NCBI GenBank assembly: GCA_013368325.1
Contig: JAACJK010000230.1
Coordinates: 62,001-126,000, forward strand
Length of the DNA stretch: 64,000 nucleotides
Source of the DNA: Ephemerocybe angulata
Taxonomy: Eukaryota > Basidiomycota > Agaricomycetes > Agaricales > Psathyrellaceae
Direction of reading: 5' to 3'
This document shows, in pieces, positions 32,599-44,538 of the stretch; positions within the stretch are counted from its first letter, which is position 1; every line of letters begins with the position of its first letter. Under the pieces are notes generated by a model, which had not been told where the DNA came from, ran no database searches, and saw only the letters and a list, made by a program, of their open reading frames with translations. A program made the position numbers and the translations under genes.

Positions 32599-34840
32599 GA
32601 CGAAAGGAGAGGTGAAGGAAGGATAAGGCGCACCATATCTCTGCGCCTTCTCGCTGCTTATATGGAGTTTAAGCTTCCGTAGATCACGATGGCTGCAATT
32701 AGGGAGCCTCGAATACACACTGGAGCCATGATGGAGAGAAAAAACGCGAGAACGCACCATATCTCCATGGATGACAGATCTCATGGTTTCCGTGGCCCCT
32801 TTCAGACGGAGCATGTCAGGAACGCACATGAGCCTCAGTCGGGAGGTTATGTCCCGGCGGCAGGGTGCGGCAGGGGTTCGACGAATATATCCAGCCCCTA
32901 AAATTCAAGAGCGCGGGGGATGTATGTATGATTCTTGTCACATGCGCGCCTAAGTACCCACACCGGACACCGTTTCCCGTGTAGATCCACTTCTCAGTAC
33001 ACCGCAGAGTCCATAAGGTTGCTCGGTAATTCCATCGCTTCTCCTTTTCCGAAGGACTTCGTTGGCAACCTGAGGTTTGGAGACTTGTGGGCCGCGCGAT
33101 TGCTGTGTGGCGCTACAACCCCTTCCCCCACCGCTCTCTTAGAGACACGAGACACCACGTCAATTAATTTCCGTATAAGCACAGGAGAAACTCGCTCACC
33201 TGAGGTCGTCACAATATTCGCCATATATCCTCCATCTTCGCGAAAACAAATGGTTAGTCATTGGTCGCCTACCGAGGCCCGAGGTGTGAAGAGACGCTTC
33301 TACTACGCGGTCGACCACAACCGGAAGGCGGGTTGTAAACGAACTCGACAATCCACCCACAAATAATCGTAGCGACACTAACGACAGCCCGCCGCAATAG
33401 AAACACCATGAGATGCAGTGAATGGAAAGCAACGAAGATAACACCGCCCGCGGGTACCTCCTGTGCGTCTTGTGGCACCGAGAAAAGCACCAGCCACGAT
33501 GGAAGTCCTCGGCTCGATGCCAAGCGGAATTCTCAGGCTTGGGTTCCGAAGGGAAGAGTCGACTGAGGAGGTCATATTGAGTAGCACACGCTTCGGAGAC
33601 AAACCGCGTTTAACAAGTCGCGTGAAGTCAAAGAGCCCCAACTGGTGGTGGACGTCGAGAAGAAGAGGGAGGCCGGGGACGGGTTAGGGGCAGCACATAT
33701 TCCAGCTCCGCTCGGGAAGTTCCGACGACAGCCGCTGCATTGTTGATTGCGGCCGACAGGGCGCTTGCCTCCCACCACATGCAGGCCTCTGGCTATCGAC
33801 GAGATGGGCGGCCGCTGCAACTCGGCTCTCAAAAATGGAATGGCTCGAACGAGGGCAGTAAGAGTAGGCTCATCACTCCCCGTCTGACTTGGCCAGCTAC
33901 ACGAGACGTTTACGCTCCTCATCCATGGCAATAGCTTAACTTTCAGTCCGCCACAGTCAGGTCAAGCCAAGGTCAAGCTGTGATTCCCGGCATCTTGAAT
34001 ACCGCTTCGGGTCTCAACGATTTTTCTGGCGATGAATACCAGCTCTGAAACTACCGACCCTTTGCTCTAGCCCTGGGGAATCACCAATCACCTCAAAGTA
34101 AGTGGTACATAACACATCCTCCTCTTGGTATCAACGGCCTTGACCCCGGCGGAGCCTTCCTCTATATGACTACGGTGAAACTGACTCACATAATTAAACT
34201 TCCTGTGCATCTTCCTGCCGAGCGCAGGTCTGGGTTCCAACTTACTTACGATAACGAGCGCCCGTCGAGTCCGTGCGAGCCTTAGAATGCTGTAAACTGG
34301 TACTTTCGCCAAACGGGATAGAGGAAGCGTTCTCTGGCTTCGCGTCGTCGTAAACTACCTACTATTGGCAGTCGCTTCAGCCTTGCCTTCACATGCCTGT
34401 CACCTTTCTGTGGAGTGGGAGCTGGTTGACAAAATGGTCTTGCGTATTCTGCCAGGTCTAGGTCCTCCTTGGACAGTTCTGCTGGGACTAACAGATCCCT
34501 TTCGTTGAAACAGTCGATCGTCGCTTTCTGGAATTCGACCACTGGATAATTATAGGCCTGTTTCCTCTGCAATACCGGGATTGATGCTCCTGGAGAAATC
34601 TTTCCTATGGCTCCTCTGTGCTCGGCAAAGTTTGGTCTTGGAATAGGCAACATTGCTCCCTAAGAGAGCTATCTTGGACACGCCGGGCGGGTGTAGTCGT
34701 CTGTCGGCATTCCTCTGGCAGCGGTGAAGCTAAGAAAAGTTTAGCAGAGACAGAGCCACGCGCGATCGCCATCACTGCCGATACTTACTACGAATAGACT
34801 AATCAATAATTAGGACAGCTTCTTCAGACTCTCGGTGTCC
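32599..34840. other. Region without a confidently recognised gene
   Basis: The minus strand has several open pieces (about 33930-33270) with a hydrophobic stretch GGVIFVAFHSLHLMVF, and a 124-codon frame at 34282-34653 (separate entry). They do not join into a protein I recognise. The remainder is AT-mixed with no repeats seen; the right end is the hydrophobin promoter. Confidence 0.4.
34282..34653 (-). CDS. Hypothetical protein, unrecognised
   Basis: 123 codons from an ATG at 34653. The composition is protein-like (VVEFQKATIDCFNERDLL, LSKEDLDLAEYARPF) and the C-terminus is basic (ARLKRLPIVGSLRRREARER). I recognise no family. There is no signal peptide or membrane segment. It may be one exon of a larger gene continuing toward 34088, where another open stretch follows in a different frame. 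Low confidence. Confidence 0.25.
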   Translation of the reverse strand: MLPIPRPNFAEHRGAIGKISPGASIPVLQRKQAYNYPVVEFQKATIDCFNERDLLVPAELSKEDLDLAEYARPFCQPAPTPQKGDRHVKARLKRLPIVGSLRRREARERFLYPVWRKYQFTAF

Positions 34841-34848
34841 TATAAAAG
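34841..34848 (+). promoter_or_regulatory. TATA box of the hydrophobin gene
   Basis: TATAAAAG, 109 bp upstream of the hydrophobin ATG; hydrophobin genes are typically strongly expressed TATA-box genes. Confidence 0.6.
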
Positions 34849-34949
34849 TCTGACCCGTGTCGTCCTACCTCTGCCAGGTTCTCCTTGCCTACTATTTTCT
34901 CCTCCCCGCCGCCCAAACCCTCGTCCTCGTCGTCGCCACCGTCCTCGCA

Positions 34950-35550
34950 ATGCGTGCCACTGTCGTTTTCGCTTTCTTCGCCTTCGTCTTCGCTTTCGTC
35001 GGCGCCATCCCCTCGCGTGGCCTCAACGCTCGCCGTCTCGCTCAAGGACTTGGTCCTCTGCCCCCTGTTCGTCGTGCACCGACCCCTGTTGCCAGTACGT
35101 CCTCCTGTATGCGCATATAACGCCGAGCTGATCTCGTACATGTGCACTTCTCAGTCGCCCCGAGGCAGCAGCCCTCCAGTACACCGCAATGCGGCAGCGG
35201 CCCCGTCCAATGCTGTAAGTCGTGCCACAATACATATCCTGCTACTCTAACCACCATCGGCCTCAGGCAACTCGGTTGGAAAGTCCAACGACAGCGCCAT
35301 CTCACTCCTCTTGGGTCTGCTCGGCATCAGCCCGCCCTCGGTCACTGAAACCGTCGGAGTTGGGTGCTCGCCCGTGGGCATCCTCGGCATCGGCGGAAAC
35401 GGCTGCAGCAGCCAACCACTCTGTTGCTCCAACAACAGCTTCAACGGCCTTGTCGCCATCGGCTGTGTGCCCAGTGAGTTCTGTTGCCTCTACGTTCCTC
35501 GGTCTCTAATCTAATGTGGCCAACGCTTTCCAGTTAATATCAACCTCTAA
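34950..35550 (+). CDS. Class I hydrophobin, 4 exons
   Basis: 142 residues from exons 34950-35094, 35155-35214, 35267-35473 and 35534-35550. A signal peptide (MRATVVFAFFAFVFAFVGA) precedes a basic/proline-rich region and the eight-cysteine hydrophobin pattern. The order is QCGSGPVQCC (C-x6-CC), then a long loop to GVGCSPVG, then NGCSSQPLCC, and finally IGCVPININL. The long first loop and the hydrophilic SNNSFNGL stretch after the second CC pair mark class I. Secreted hydrophobins self-assemble at air-water interfaces and coat aerial hyphae and spores. The last exon carries only six codons. The 30-residue region between signal and first Cys is rather long. Confidence 0.93.
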
Positions 35551-36932
35551 AACCCTGGCGCGCATGTCCGAACCATATTAGGCTAGAGACTTTCCTTACT
35601 GCTCCGTGCCACCTCCCTAGCCTAATAACTCGTTTCCTTCTCATGCGTCGCCGATTGGTATGCAACCGAACAAGTCTCTTTGGCATTGTAGAAGTTACTT
35701 TGACGGACCCGCTGTATGCAAAATAGACTTGTACTTCCTTTCTATTTCTTCTGTCGGTTCAGACCATTTGCTTTACCTAAAGCTGTCCACTCGTTTTCTT
35801 GTTCGCTCATTAGCACCCTGTAACTTATTCCACCCCCTGTTGATTCAAATATCCGTTCTTCCCTAGAGGTAGCATTCGGCACAGATAGAGCCCAGAGCGT
35901 AGAGGATCATTTTACTTGCCTGCATGGACATTCTGGAAGTAATTGGAAGGAAGGGCGGCCATCCCAATTCCAGGCCAGTAGGTGTGGCACCTAAAAACCC
36001 AGTCTGACGGGGGATGAACCGAGAAAAGTCTCTTCGACAGACATTTACGAGATCGTTATTCCACATTCGACGCTGGAATGGTGCTGGAATGCTTCCAGCC
36101 AGCCAGCCTTCCGGGCATCATTTTTCCGCCAACGCAGGACATTTACTCTGTCCTGGGTGCATAGAGCAAGGCTAAGAATTCCGAGGAGGGCATCCTATCA
36201 TCATAGGCGAACCCACCCGAAACCTTCGGTGAAGCCGAGCCTAAGCTTCAAACGTGTAGGGCGATGCCTTGCCGACCATGAAGTCGCCGCTGAGGATGGA
36301 GATGAGGGTTCCGCGGTATCTTGTTGAACACGATCCGCAAGTAAATGTAGCAGGCAGATGCTGTTTCTCGAGGCTTTCTTAAGGTCCTCTTCCTGGTTAA
36401 AATGGATGCAACCACAGGGATCAACGTCTTGGCGGCGGATCCGTCAAAGGTGCAAGAGGTGTCGAGATTATTGACGCCCGGCGCGAAGGTCGTGCATAGA
36501 GACTCGAGGTATGCATCGCTTCACTGCAGCCAGACTGGTCCGAGAGGGCAGGGGATAGATACGCAGTTCGGCCTCCAGTGTGACACAGAGACGTTTGCTT
36601 CTGAACTGCATCAGTCGCTTGATCTAACGGTTTCGTCCATTCAAGTTGCAACAAGTCTTGGGTAAAATGGAATTTGAAAAACGCGTATAACATTGAGAGA
36701 AAAGCATCGTAGATTCGCGAACAGGAAAAGAGGATGTCACGCAGAGAATGAGTTTGCTGAACGTCAACGGGCGCTTAGCAGATCGGAGTCGGCATTGCAA
36801 CCCCCCATCAGCGGAGCCTGAACCTTAATTCACAACTTGCAAGCCACTTCGGAGATTGCCGGCTGACAGAAGTTCGGTCTGTACACTGGGTGGTAAGTGC
36901 CAGAAATCAAGAGCTCGTCGCTGAAGGTAACG
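35551..36932. other. Region without a recognised gene
   Basis: 1.4 kb. On the minus strand near 36530-36240 two open pieces (NNLDTSCTFDGSAAKTLIP and GDFMVGKASPYTFEA with a stop) look like the end of a gene, but I could not connect them or name a family. The last 100 bp is the promoter of RPL27. Confidence 0.4.
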
Positions 36933-37577
36933 ATGGTCAAAGGTGCGTTTTAACGTTGCATGGAATGGAGAACCTATGAACTGACGGAATTCCAGTCTAC
37001 AAGCCCGGCAAGGTACGACTTTGCGAACCCCAGATCTGTATGAGCGGGTCTTAACGTTCTGTGTCTCCCCGTCCAGGTCGCAATCGTCCTCCAAGGTCGC
37101 CAAGCCGGCCACAAGGTCGTCGTCATCAAGCAGCTCGATGAGGGAACCAAGGAGCGCCCCTACCCCCACGCCATCGTTGCCGGCATCGAGCGTTACCCCA
37201 GAAAAGTGACGCGCCGTATGGGCCAGAAGAAGGTGTCGAGGAGGAGCAAGGTCAAGCCTTTCATCAAGGTGCGTACTCGCCAGGATCTCGCATAAGAGCT
37301 GTATTGACCATTATCTCCTCGCTCGTTCGATAGGTTGTCAACTACTCCCACCTTTTCCCCACCCGTTACGCTCTTGAGCTCGAGGGCCTCAAGGGATCCG
37401 TCTCCAACGATACCTTCAAGGAGCCTTCGCAGCGGGAAGACGCCAAGAAGAACATCAAGAAGCTTTTGGAGGAGCGCTACACGACCGGCAAGAACAAGTG
37501 GTTCTTCCAGCCCCTCAGGGTACGTCCATTGCTCCGCCTCCTCGTACTCCAGTATCTGACACCCTCTGCAGTTCTAG
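36933..37577 (+). CDS. RPL27: 60S ribosomal protein eL27, 5 exons
   Basis: 136 residues from exons 36933-36942, 36996-37012, 37077-37268, 37334-37519 and 37572-37577. eL27 is a structural protein of the large cytosolic ribosomal subunit, and 136 residues is the canonical length. The protein opens [20 protein letters not shown] and continues [18 protein letters not shown]. It keeps [17 protein letters not shown] and [18 protein letters not shown], and ends [12 protein letters not shown]. Exons 1 and 2 are only 10 and 17 nt, and the last exon is just the final Phe codon plus stop. Such tiny 5' exons are common in fungal ribosomal protein genes. Confidence 0.96.
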
Positions 37578-38037
37578 ACGCTTTCTTCCACTCTGTCTTC
37601 TTACCCCACACAAAATGTATGCATTATGATCCCATGCTATGACATTTTCATACGAGCAAGTTGTCATGACGGTTCTCGACGTTCTGGCGAACATTCCCGC
37701 CCGCAGGATCACCGCTCCGACGGAGGGATTTTTGTACCACCCACAGTTGTTGTTCTCTCTACCTCGTTATGCATGGGATTCTATGATTGCTCTCTTTCGT
37801 TGTTAAGCGTTTTAGAGATATAAGAATTGTTGAGGCAGAGCCTGTGAATCATGATCAATGTTGATGGATGACCTTGAAAAGCCTGTAATAACGCCCCTGA
37901 ACACAAAACCGGGTCTGTCTTTGATTGCTTTGCCCGCACCCTTGTTTCGACTCCACCACATCGTCGTCCACGGTCCCGCCTACCTGTTCATAGCGGCAAC
38001 GCTCTTTCTCTCGTCAACCACCACGTTACAGGCGAAA
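37578..38037. other. Flank between RPL27 and CAC2
   Basis: 3' region of RPL27 followed by the CAC2 promoter; no gene or repeat seen. Confidence 0.55.
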
Positions 38038-40800
38038 ATGAGGTTCAGAACGTTAGAAATTCGGTGGCACGACAGCAAACCCATCTCGACTTGTGACTTC
38101 CAACCCGCCGCATTCAAAAAGGCGCGTCCTCCCGCAGGCCAAGAGCAGAATTACGCGGGCCAGTCATATAGATTGGCTACGGGGGGAGAGGATAACCACA
38201 TTCGAGTGAGTAGATCATGTTGACCACGGTCGGAGCGCGTCGCTAATTGGCCTCAGTTATGGATGGTCCACCCGCATATCCTGCCTCCAAGCCTTGTTGA
38301 GAGCAGTACAGCTCCGAATGGCCCACGAGCACCTCGCGTCGAGTACTTAGCGACGCTGAGCCGACACTCAGCGGCGGTGAACGTCGTTCGGTGGTCTCCC
38401 AATGGTGAGCGCTCTCCCTTCGTTCCTGAACCCAAAATCAACTGACGAATTATCAAAGGCGACCTTATCGCGTCGGCTGGAGACGGTGAGTGCTCTTGTG
38501 CTCTGCTTCCTGCGATCCACTCTCATTAATGAACGCGTATGAAGACGGGATGATCATCATTTGGGCCCCTTCGTCGAGTCCGCAAGCGACAACGTATGGC
38601 AGCGACCTCAGCCCAGAAGACCTCCAGCACGAGAAGGAGTATTGGAAACCCAGAATTACCTTCCGATGCTCGCAAATGCAGGTTTACGACCTAGCTTGGA
38701 GTCCTACGGGGGAATACATCATTGCTGGGAGCACCGACAACACGGCGCGAGTCTTCGCCGCGATTGATGGTGCGCAAACTAGTTTTTATCTCGACTGTAT
38801 ACATTACTGACCATTGTTGCAGGGAAATGTGTTTGGGAGATTGCAGAGCACACCCACTACGTACAGGGAGTCGCCTGGGACCCTCTGAACGAGTATGTCG
38901 CGACACAGAGCAGCGATCGTTCTATGCATATCTACCGGATCTCCACGAAGAACGGCAACTTCGAAGCCCATGCTATTGGAAAGAACACCCGCATGCCCCA
39001 CCGCCACAGCAGAACCCCCAGCGCCCATGGACAAAACGCAGGCCGTCCACGACTGTTCCACCGCGAGTCGACGAGCGACGTCGAGTCCGCCGTCGCAGAC
39101 GAGCTCCCCAGCCTCGGCGGGCACCACGATGCGGCCCCTCTCACCCCCGCCATGTCCTCCGCGAGCGGCCCTTCGTCCGCAATGTTCCCGCCCCCAATCG
39201 AAGCTTCCTCAAGACGGTCTTCGTTCAGTGGGTCCAACGCTCCAGGCTCGCCGGCTACCTTCAGTCGCTATGCACGATCGCCCTCGCCGATGCCCCCGTT
39301 ACCGGCCATTCGCAGCCTCCCTCCAAGCTCTTGGTCTTCGGTCAAACTCTACGGAGATGAAAGTTTTACCAATTTCTTCCGAAGGTTAACGTTTAGCCCT
39401 GATGGTGGGCTCCTTCTCACGCCGGCTGGTCAGTTTGAGGATCCCTCGAACATCGCGAGCGCCAGCAAATCCTCCGGGAGGGACGACACGGGCACACCGC
39501 CCTCTCGAGGGCGCAAGGGACGCCCTTCAACGTCGTATGACGGACCCTCCTCGTCTGGGAGCGGCGGATCAACCGCTGGCGCTTCGTCCGTCTTCATCTA
39601 CTCTCGTGCGAACTTTGCACGCCCGCCAATTGCGCAGTTGCCTGGGCACAAGAAAGCCACTGTCGGCGTCCGCTTCTCGCCGATATTATACGAGCTTCGA
39701 CCGAGTGTAGAAGGTGGTCAAGAGCCGGAGACGAAGACGGCTGCGCTTGAGAAGGGGCTTGAGGGAGCGATGGACGTGGACTTGGTGGGACCTGTTGCAT
39801 CGACGGGCGCAGAATTTCATATGGCGGGTCCACTTGCTACTCCCCAGCGGACGCCACAGGTTCTGCCTACAACTATAGCTGCACCCGCTCCCAAGCTGGC
39901 AATCTCCACCAACACCTCTGGGAATGGCCTTACTGATGTCGCCAAAGCCTCTCCTGCTTTGTCTCCGATGGACTTGAGACCTCCAACACCAGCTGCCTCG
40001 AAGCCCCCGACCCCTGCTCCTTCAATGGGTACACCTCAGCACCATCATCGCCATTCACACAGTCATAGTCATAGTCACACCCCCCAAACAGGGTCGATGT
40101 TCGCTCTTCCATACCGAATGCTTTATTCAGTCATCACCAAGGATTCAGTCTGCATCTACGACACTCAGCAAGCAGGCCCTGTGGCCCTCTTGACCAAGCT
40201 TCATTACGATGAATTCACGGACATGACTTGGTTAGTTCTTGTAATGATCCCTCCGATGATGGTTTTCTGACATCACTTTACAGGTCACCCGACGGCCAGA
40301 CGCTCATCCTCTCTTCGCGAGACGGCTACTGCACCATCGTCATCTTCGACGACATCCTCCCCGCTCACCACACGCAGCAGCACGCCCTGCAAATGCAATC
40401 AATAGCGCACCACAACTTTGTGCCTCTCCTCCCCAGCTCTTCAACGTCGTCCACGCCGAGCCACCATCACCGCGAGCACAGCACGAGCCAGAGCCAGGGT
40501 GGGGTCACGCCCGCCGCGACTCCATCGTCGGGCAGCGTGGGGCTGCCGCCGTATGCAGTGTCTTCGCAGGTTCCGAAGAAGAGGACGGAGCCGCCGTTGA
40601 CGCCGGCTGCGAGTGTGGACGGGAGTACGGAGCCTTCGTTCTTCTCGGCGCCGTCGTCGTCGTCTGGAGCGCCTGCTGCTAGTGGATCAGTGCAGACGGC
40701 TGAGGGCGATGTCCCGGGGGATAAACCTGATACCGTGCAGGAACCCCCCAAGAAGAAGAGGCGCGTCGCGTTGACGAGGGTGGGGGACATCGGCCAGTAG
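38038..40800 (+). CDS. CAC2: Chromatin assembly factor 1 subunit B (CAF-1 p60/Cac2), 6 exons
   Basis: 830 residues from exons 38038-38205, 38257-38404, 38459-38485, 38545-38769, 38823-40230 and 40284-40800. Cac2 is the WD40 subunit of CAF-1, which deposits H3-H4 on newly replicated DNA in the nucleus. WD repeats are plain in the first third: MRFRTLEIRWHDSKPISTCDF, YRLATGGEDNHIRLW, HSAAVNVVRWSPNGDLIASA, DDGMIIIWA, LAWSPTGEYIIAGSTDN and VAWDPLNEYVATQSSDR. The family segment FRRLTFSPDGGLLLTPAG follows, then VGVRFSPILYEL, PYRMLYSVITKDSVCIYDTQ and TWSPDGQTLILSSRDGYC. Long Ser/Pro/His-rich inserts separate the later blades, and the basic tail PPKKKRRVALTRVG looks like a nuclear signal. These inserts make it longer than many Cac2 proteins. 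Confidence 0.93.
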
Positions 40801-41429
40801 TTTCGACCTCTCCTTTTCTTGTTTGCTAGTCCATTCAATTCTCTTCTTTCACGATTCAGTTCAAGTCTCTGCGTTCCGTCAGCCTCACTACCTTAGCTTG
40901 TTTACCTAGTCACATTCCATATGTTCGAACTCGCGTTGCCCTTTTGCCTTATCTCCTAAGAACGATTTCTCTATCTACGTATATCGATCCATTGATTGTG
41001 TCTCGCTCCCCTTATCTTATGTCTCTCTGTTTGTATTCTTTCAAGCTCTCTCGCTACATAACACCCTGTGATCCATATCGTTTCTCTAACTCTGAACTCA
41101 GATGCGAACTTCAATTATGCTTGTAGAATACGCGGCAGTCAAAGGGAGAATATTGATTGCCTTGTACTTCGTTCGCACAACTAGGAAAGAAGGCTGTCTT
41201 GCTGCGGAAGCTTGATCAAAAGAAGAGAGAAGCGACGCCCGTAACCAGTGCTGTAGCTACTACCGTTAGGAATTTTAGGATCGCGCCCACAGTGAGTGCT
41301 ACAGTAGTAGCCACTAGTACTAGCGACATGATCACTGGAAACAGAGCACAGGTCAAGCCTTTTCTAAGAAGCGATCGGATGTAGGAGGCGACGACATCTG
41401 TAGAGGAATGGTTCGCCGGTCAGGACCTT
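40801..41429. other. 3' flank of CAC2
   Basis: Pyrimidine-rich, AT-rich 3' region. No gene seen. Confidence 0.5.
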
Positions 41430-41657
41430 TCAACAGCCCATGTAGAACAGCGAATTTAACGCACATTTTGCGCCCTCGATGGCCGCAAAGCAGGAGCATA
41501 CGAAAATTCCAACACATATGAGAGGGCCCAAAATCATCAGGCTCGCTATGAGCACGGCGCACCCTAGAAATACTGCAGCTGCAGGTTGAGGGATACAATG
41601 CTGGACGAAGACTGAGTTCAGCGACCCACCGATGTCGAGAGCGATGACCCTACTCAT
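41430..41657 (-). CDS. Small hydrophobic membrane protein, unrecognised
   Basis: 75 residues in one exon. After a short N-terminus (MSRVIALDIGGSLN) come two strong hydrophobic segments, AAAVFLGCAVLIASLMILG and PLICVGIFVCSCFAAIEG, so two membrane passes are likely. A TATAAAT box lies on the minus strand about 55 bp upstream of the ATG, which supports a real transcription unit. No family recognised and nothing in the neighbourhood points to a role. Confidence 0.45.
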   Translation of the reverse strand: MSRVIALDIGGSLNSVFVQHCIPQPAAAVFLGCAVLIASLMILGPLICVGIFVCSCFAAIEGAKCALNSLFYMGC

Positions 41658-42938
41658 TGCGGATGATGTTCAAGCAATGAAAGAAACTTTTTCGCATTCT
41701 CTTGATTTATACAGCCCTGCCAACGCCACCTGCTTCCGCCCACACTTCTACTTTCCTTCACGTTCCCCGGGGGCGTTCATTTGAGCTTCTCGAAGCGTAA
41801 CGAGCTGGTCGTTGAGTTATCCGCCGTTTGAGTTTCAGAACCTATTGCAAAACTCTCGAGTAGACTTGGTGACACGATTGATTCTGTAGGGTGCAAGTGG
41901 GTGGATATTCTGCATTGTGTCCGACAACGGTTTGCCATGAGCGCTTAGTACTCAATGCTAAGCGCCCGCCAACCTCACACGATGCTTCATGTTCCGAACC
42001 GTCGTGTGAGCTCCGAGTACGTCCGATTCCACATCATGGATGTTCTCTGATCTAAATGATTGATATTTGAAGTGGGCGCCTGGAGAAGGGAGGGGACTTA
42101 GTGTCTTAGTATGGCATTGCTTAAGCCTGTCCAATAATCTCCTGATCCTTCGCGCCGACTCCAAGTCCATCTTGGTATGTGCTTCTATGGCATCCTGGCG
42201 CCATACCACTTGAATAGTGTGGGACCATGGATGCAGAATGCCATTCTTCAACCCGACATTTATCCCAACGGTTGACCAGCTTGAAGTGCAAGAAGTACTG
42301 TAAGTAGTTCTGGATCGTACGTGCCGCGATGACTATGGGATGGAATAGTATGCGCCAGTCGGCCAGCTCATGCGCATGTGCTTGTGGCACCGTCTTGGAC
42401 AGGAGAAGGGTTCAAATAGGCATTTCTGAGCCTTTTAAGCTTGAAACTCGGGGAAATTGCACTTCTTCCTTCGCTTGTGGGGGAGGGCTGACGTACCTAT
42501 GATGTCGCCTCAGAACTTTGCAAGCCTTTTATTGTACTCCTTTTTCATCCCTGTATGACCCAGCTGGACCGTGGGCTGAGTTATCTTAAATGTGGGTGGA
42601 TCTAAGCCTAGGTGGAAGTGACTTTGACGCGAAATCCTTTGACACAGAAGTCTACTCTCTCATTCGCGATCGGTCTCCTTCTTCTGCGACACTCGCACCC
42701 TCAGCATGCTGGCCATGCTATGTTCACCAAGTGGGTCAGCACCCGAGCTCTTCATGCTTCCGTGGTTGATCCTTGTTGAATAACGACGGATGATGCTCGG
42801 AATGTAACTACCAATCGAAGTTTCGTATTGCACCCAGGTCTCGTGCCTCCAAGATAAATAATTCTGCGCGAATCTTCAAAGCCGCAGTACAGGCCTAACT
42901 GTTCTTCCCCGCATTGGCCCTTCGTCTTCTCTGAAAAA
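41658..42938. other. Intergenic region upstream of the AA9 pair
   Basis: No recognised gene; minus-strand open pieces at 41958-42390 lack family features. A GATAAATA element near 42853 could serve as the TATA box of the first AA9 gene, about 85 bp upstream of its ATG. Confidence 0.45.
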
Positions 42939-44091
42939 ATGCTATTCTCTGCTTCTGCCCTGCTTGCCACCGCAGCCTTCGTCGGAGAGGTAGCTGCCCA
43001 CGGTTACGTCCCTTTCATCCGGATCAATGGTACCAAGATCCCAGGCTGGGACGTCAACACAGGTGCGTTCATAATTCCTGTCTTCAACTTGTGCATGCTG
43101 AATGTTGGGGCTGCAGATGGGTACACGACCCCTCAGCCCCTGAGGGTCGTCCGACCTACCAAGCCTGACAGTGGCTTCATCGACAACCCAGCGTCTAGCG
43201 ACATCACCTGCTCCATTGGTAACTCGAAGCTGCCATCGGTGAGAGTATACGCTTTTGGGGCACGGGCGCTTAACTAACCTACGTGCTTAGGGCCCTATCA
43301 CCGCAACTGTCGCCGCGGGAGGCACCGTCACCGCCATGTGGAATACGTGGCCAATCGGCCATTACGGTCCTATCCTGGACTACATCGCCAAATGCCCTTC
43401 AACCGGGTGCTACAACTGGAAGGGCGATACTGGCTCACCTTGGATCAAGGTAAGCACTTGACCTTGCAATTGCATGAAGAGTGGCAGTTTGATTGGGCGC
43501 TTGCCTTGCAGATCCAGCAAGCGACATATGATGGAGAATGGCCTTCTGACAAGCTTGCGAAGAACGGCTTCACCCATGACATCAAGATCCCCAAGAACCT
43601 TGCAAATGGAGAATATGTTAGTCCATCTCATTATGCAGCATTACTAGCACGTACTGACAAGTTCTTCTTCAAGTTGATCCGTCATGAAAATCTCGCCCTG
43701 CACGGTGCTTCCCAGAAGGGTGGAGCCCAATTCTATCCGGGTATGTCACCAGCTGAATTTTAATCGAAACCCCACGGCTTACCTTACACTCGATGTTCAA
43801 TAGTCTGTATCCAAATCACCATCACTGGTGGTGGAAGCTTCGTACCCACTGGCAACCTCGGCTTCCCCGGCGCTTATAGCGTAAGTTATCTTTGCCTGCC
43901 TCAGGGAGGACCTGGGATTGATCACAGAACCGTGTAGGCAACCGACCCCGGAATTCTGTTCAACCCTTACCAGGGTGACGCTGCGAACAGGGTGAGTGAA
44001 TTATCACTATTGGCATTCAGCGATTACTGACAATGGAGGGTAGGCATACGTCCCCCCTGGAGGCCCTGTGTACCCTGGCTTGGTCTACTAG
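42939..44091 (+). CDS. AA9 lytic polysaccharide monooxygenase, copy 1 (8 exons)
   Basis: 251 residues from exons 42939-43062, 43117-43238, 43291-43449, 43512-43616, 43674-43740, 43804-43880, 43938-43991 and 44044-44091. AA9 LPMOs are secreted copper enzymes that cut cellulose and related glucans oxidatively, using a reductant with H2O2 or O2. The signal peptide ends at VAA, so the mature protein starts with the copper-brace His21 (HGYVPFIRING). The second brace His is His106 in WPIGHYGPILDYIAKC. The outer sphere His180-x8-Gln189-x-Tyr191 (ALHGAS...QFYP) provides the axial Tyr. The protein ends PPGGPVYPGLVY without a carbohydrate-binding module. It sits 448 bp upstream of a same-strand paralogue, a clear tandem duplication. 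Confidence 0.95.
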
Positions 44092-44538
44092 AGGACCTTG
44101 GCTTGAAATACCGCCTGAATATCATGGAAAGTGCAAACACACAATCTGTATTCCGTATTTTCTTAAATCAGTATTGGTTCCTAACGAGAAACTTCGAAAC
44201 GAACTGCGAAAACTGCGAGTACTGGGCCCTCTGGAAGCCTGGGGAGGGTAGCTGTAAACGGATGTATGTACCTGCAAGTCAATGAGGGAATGCCGAGGTG
44301 CATCTAAGTATGACGATGACCGAACCCTCCATCCGACATAAGGCCCGTTCCGTAAATTACCCTCCTGGGCACGGCGGTTGATGCTCGGTGCGGTACCAGT
44401 GGCTGAGACCCAGTTGCAGTGGAAGAAGCCTCCAAACTACCGAGTATCTTACACGCCATATAATAAATGCCCAGAGTGGGGGCCAGCCGCTCTCCAGGCC
44501 CATCTGTTCTTCCTCCCTGTGTCCATCTGACTGACGAA
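44092..44538. other. Spacer between the AA9 tandem copies, promoter of copy 2
   Basis: No gene. Contains the 3' flank of copy 1 and, near its right end, a TATA element for copy 2. Confidence 0.6.
44459..44467 (+). promoter_or_regulatory. TATA box of AA9 copy 2
   Basis: TATAATAAA, about 72 bp upstream of the ATG at 44539. Confidence 0.5.

Noticed and set aside
43881..43937. Possibility that the extra intron in AA9 copy 1 is coding
   Set aside because: Removal gives an exact match to copy 2 with no residue difference in length, so it is an intron.
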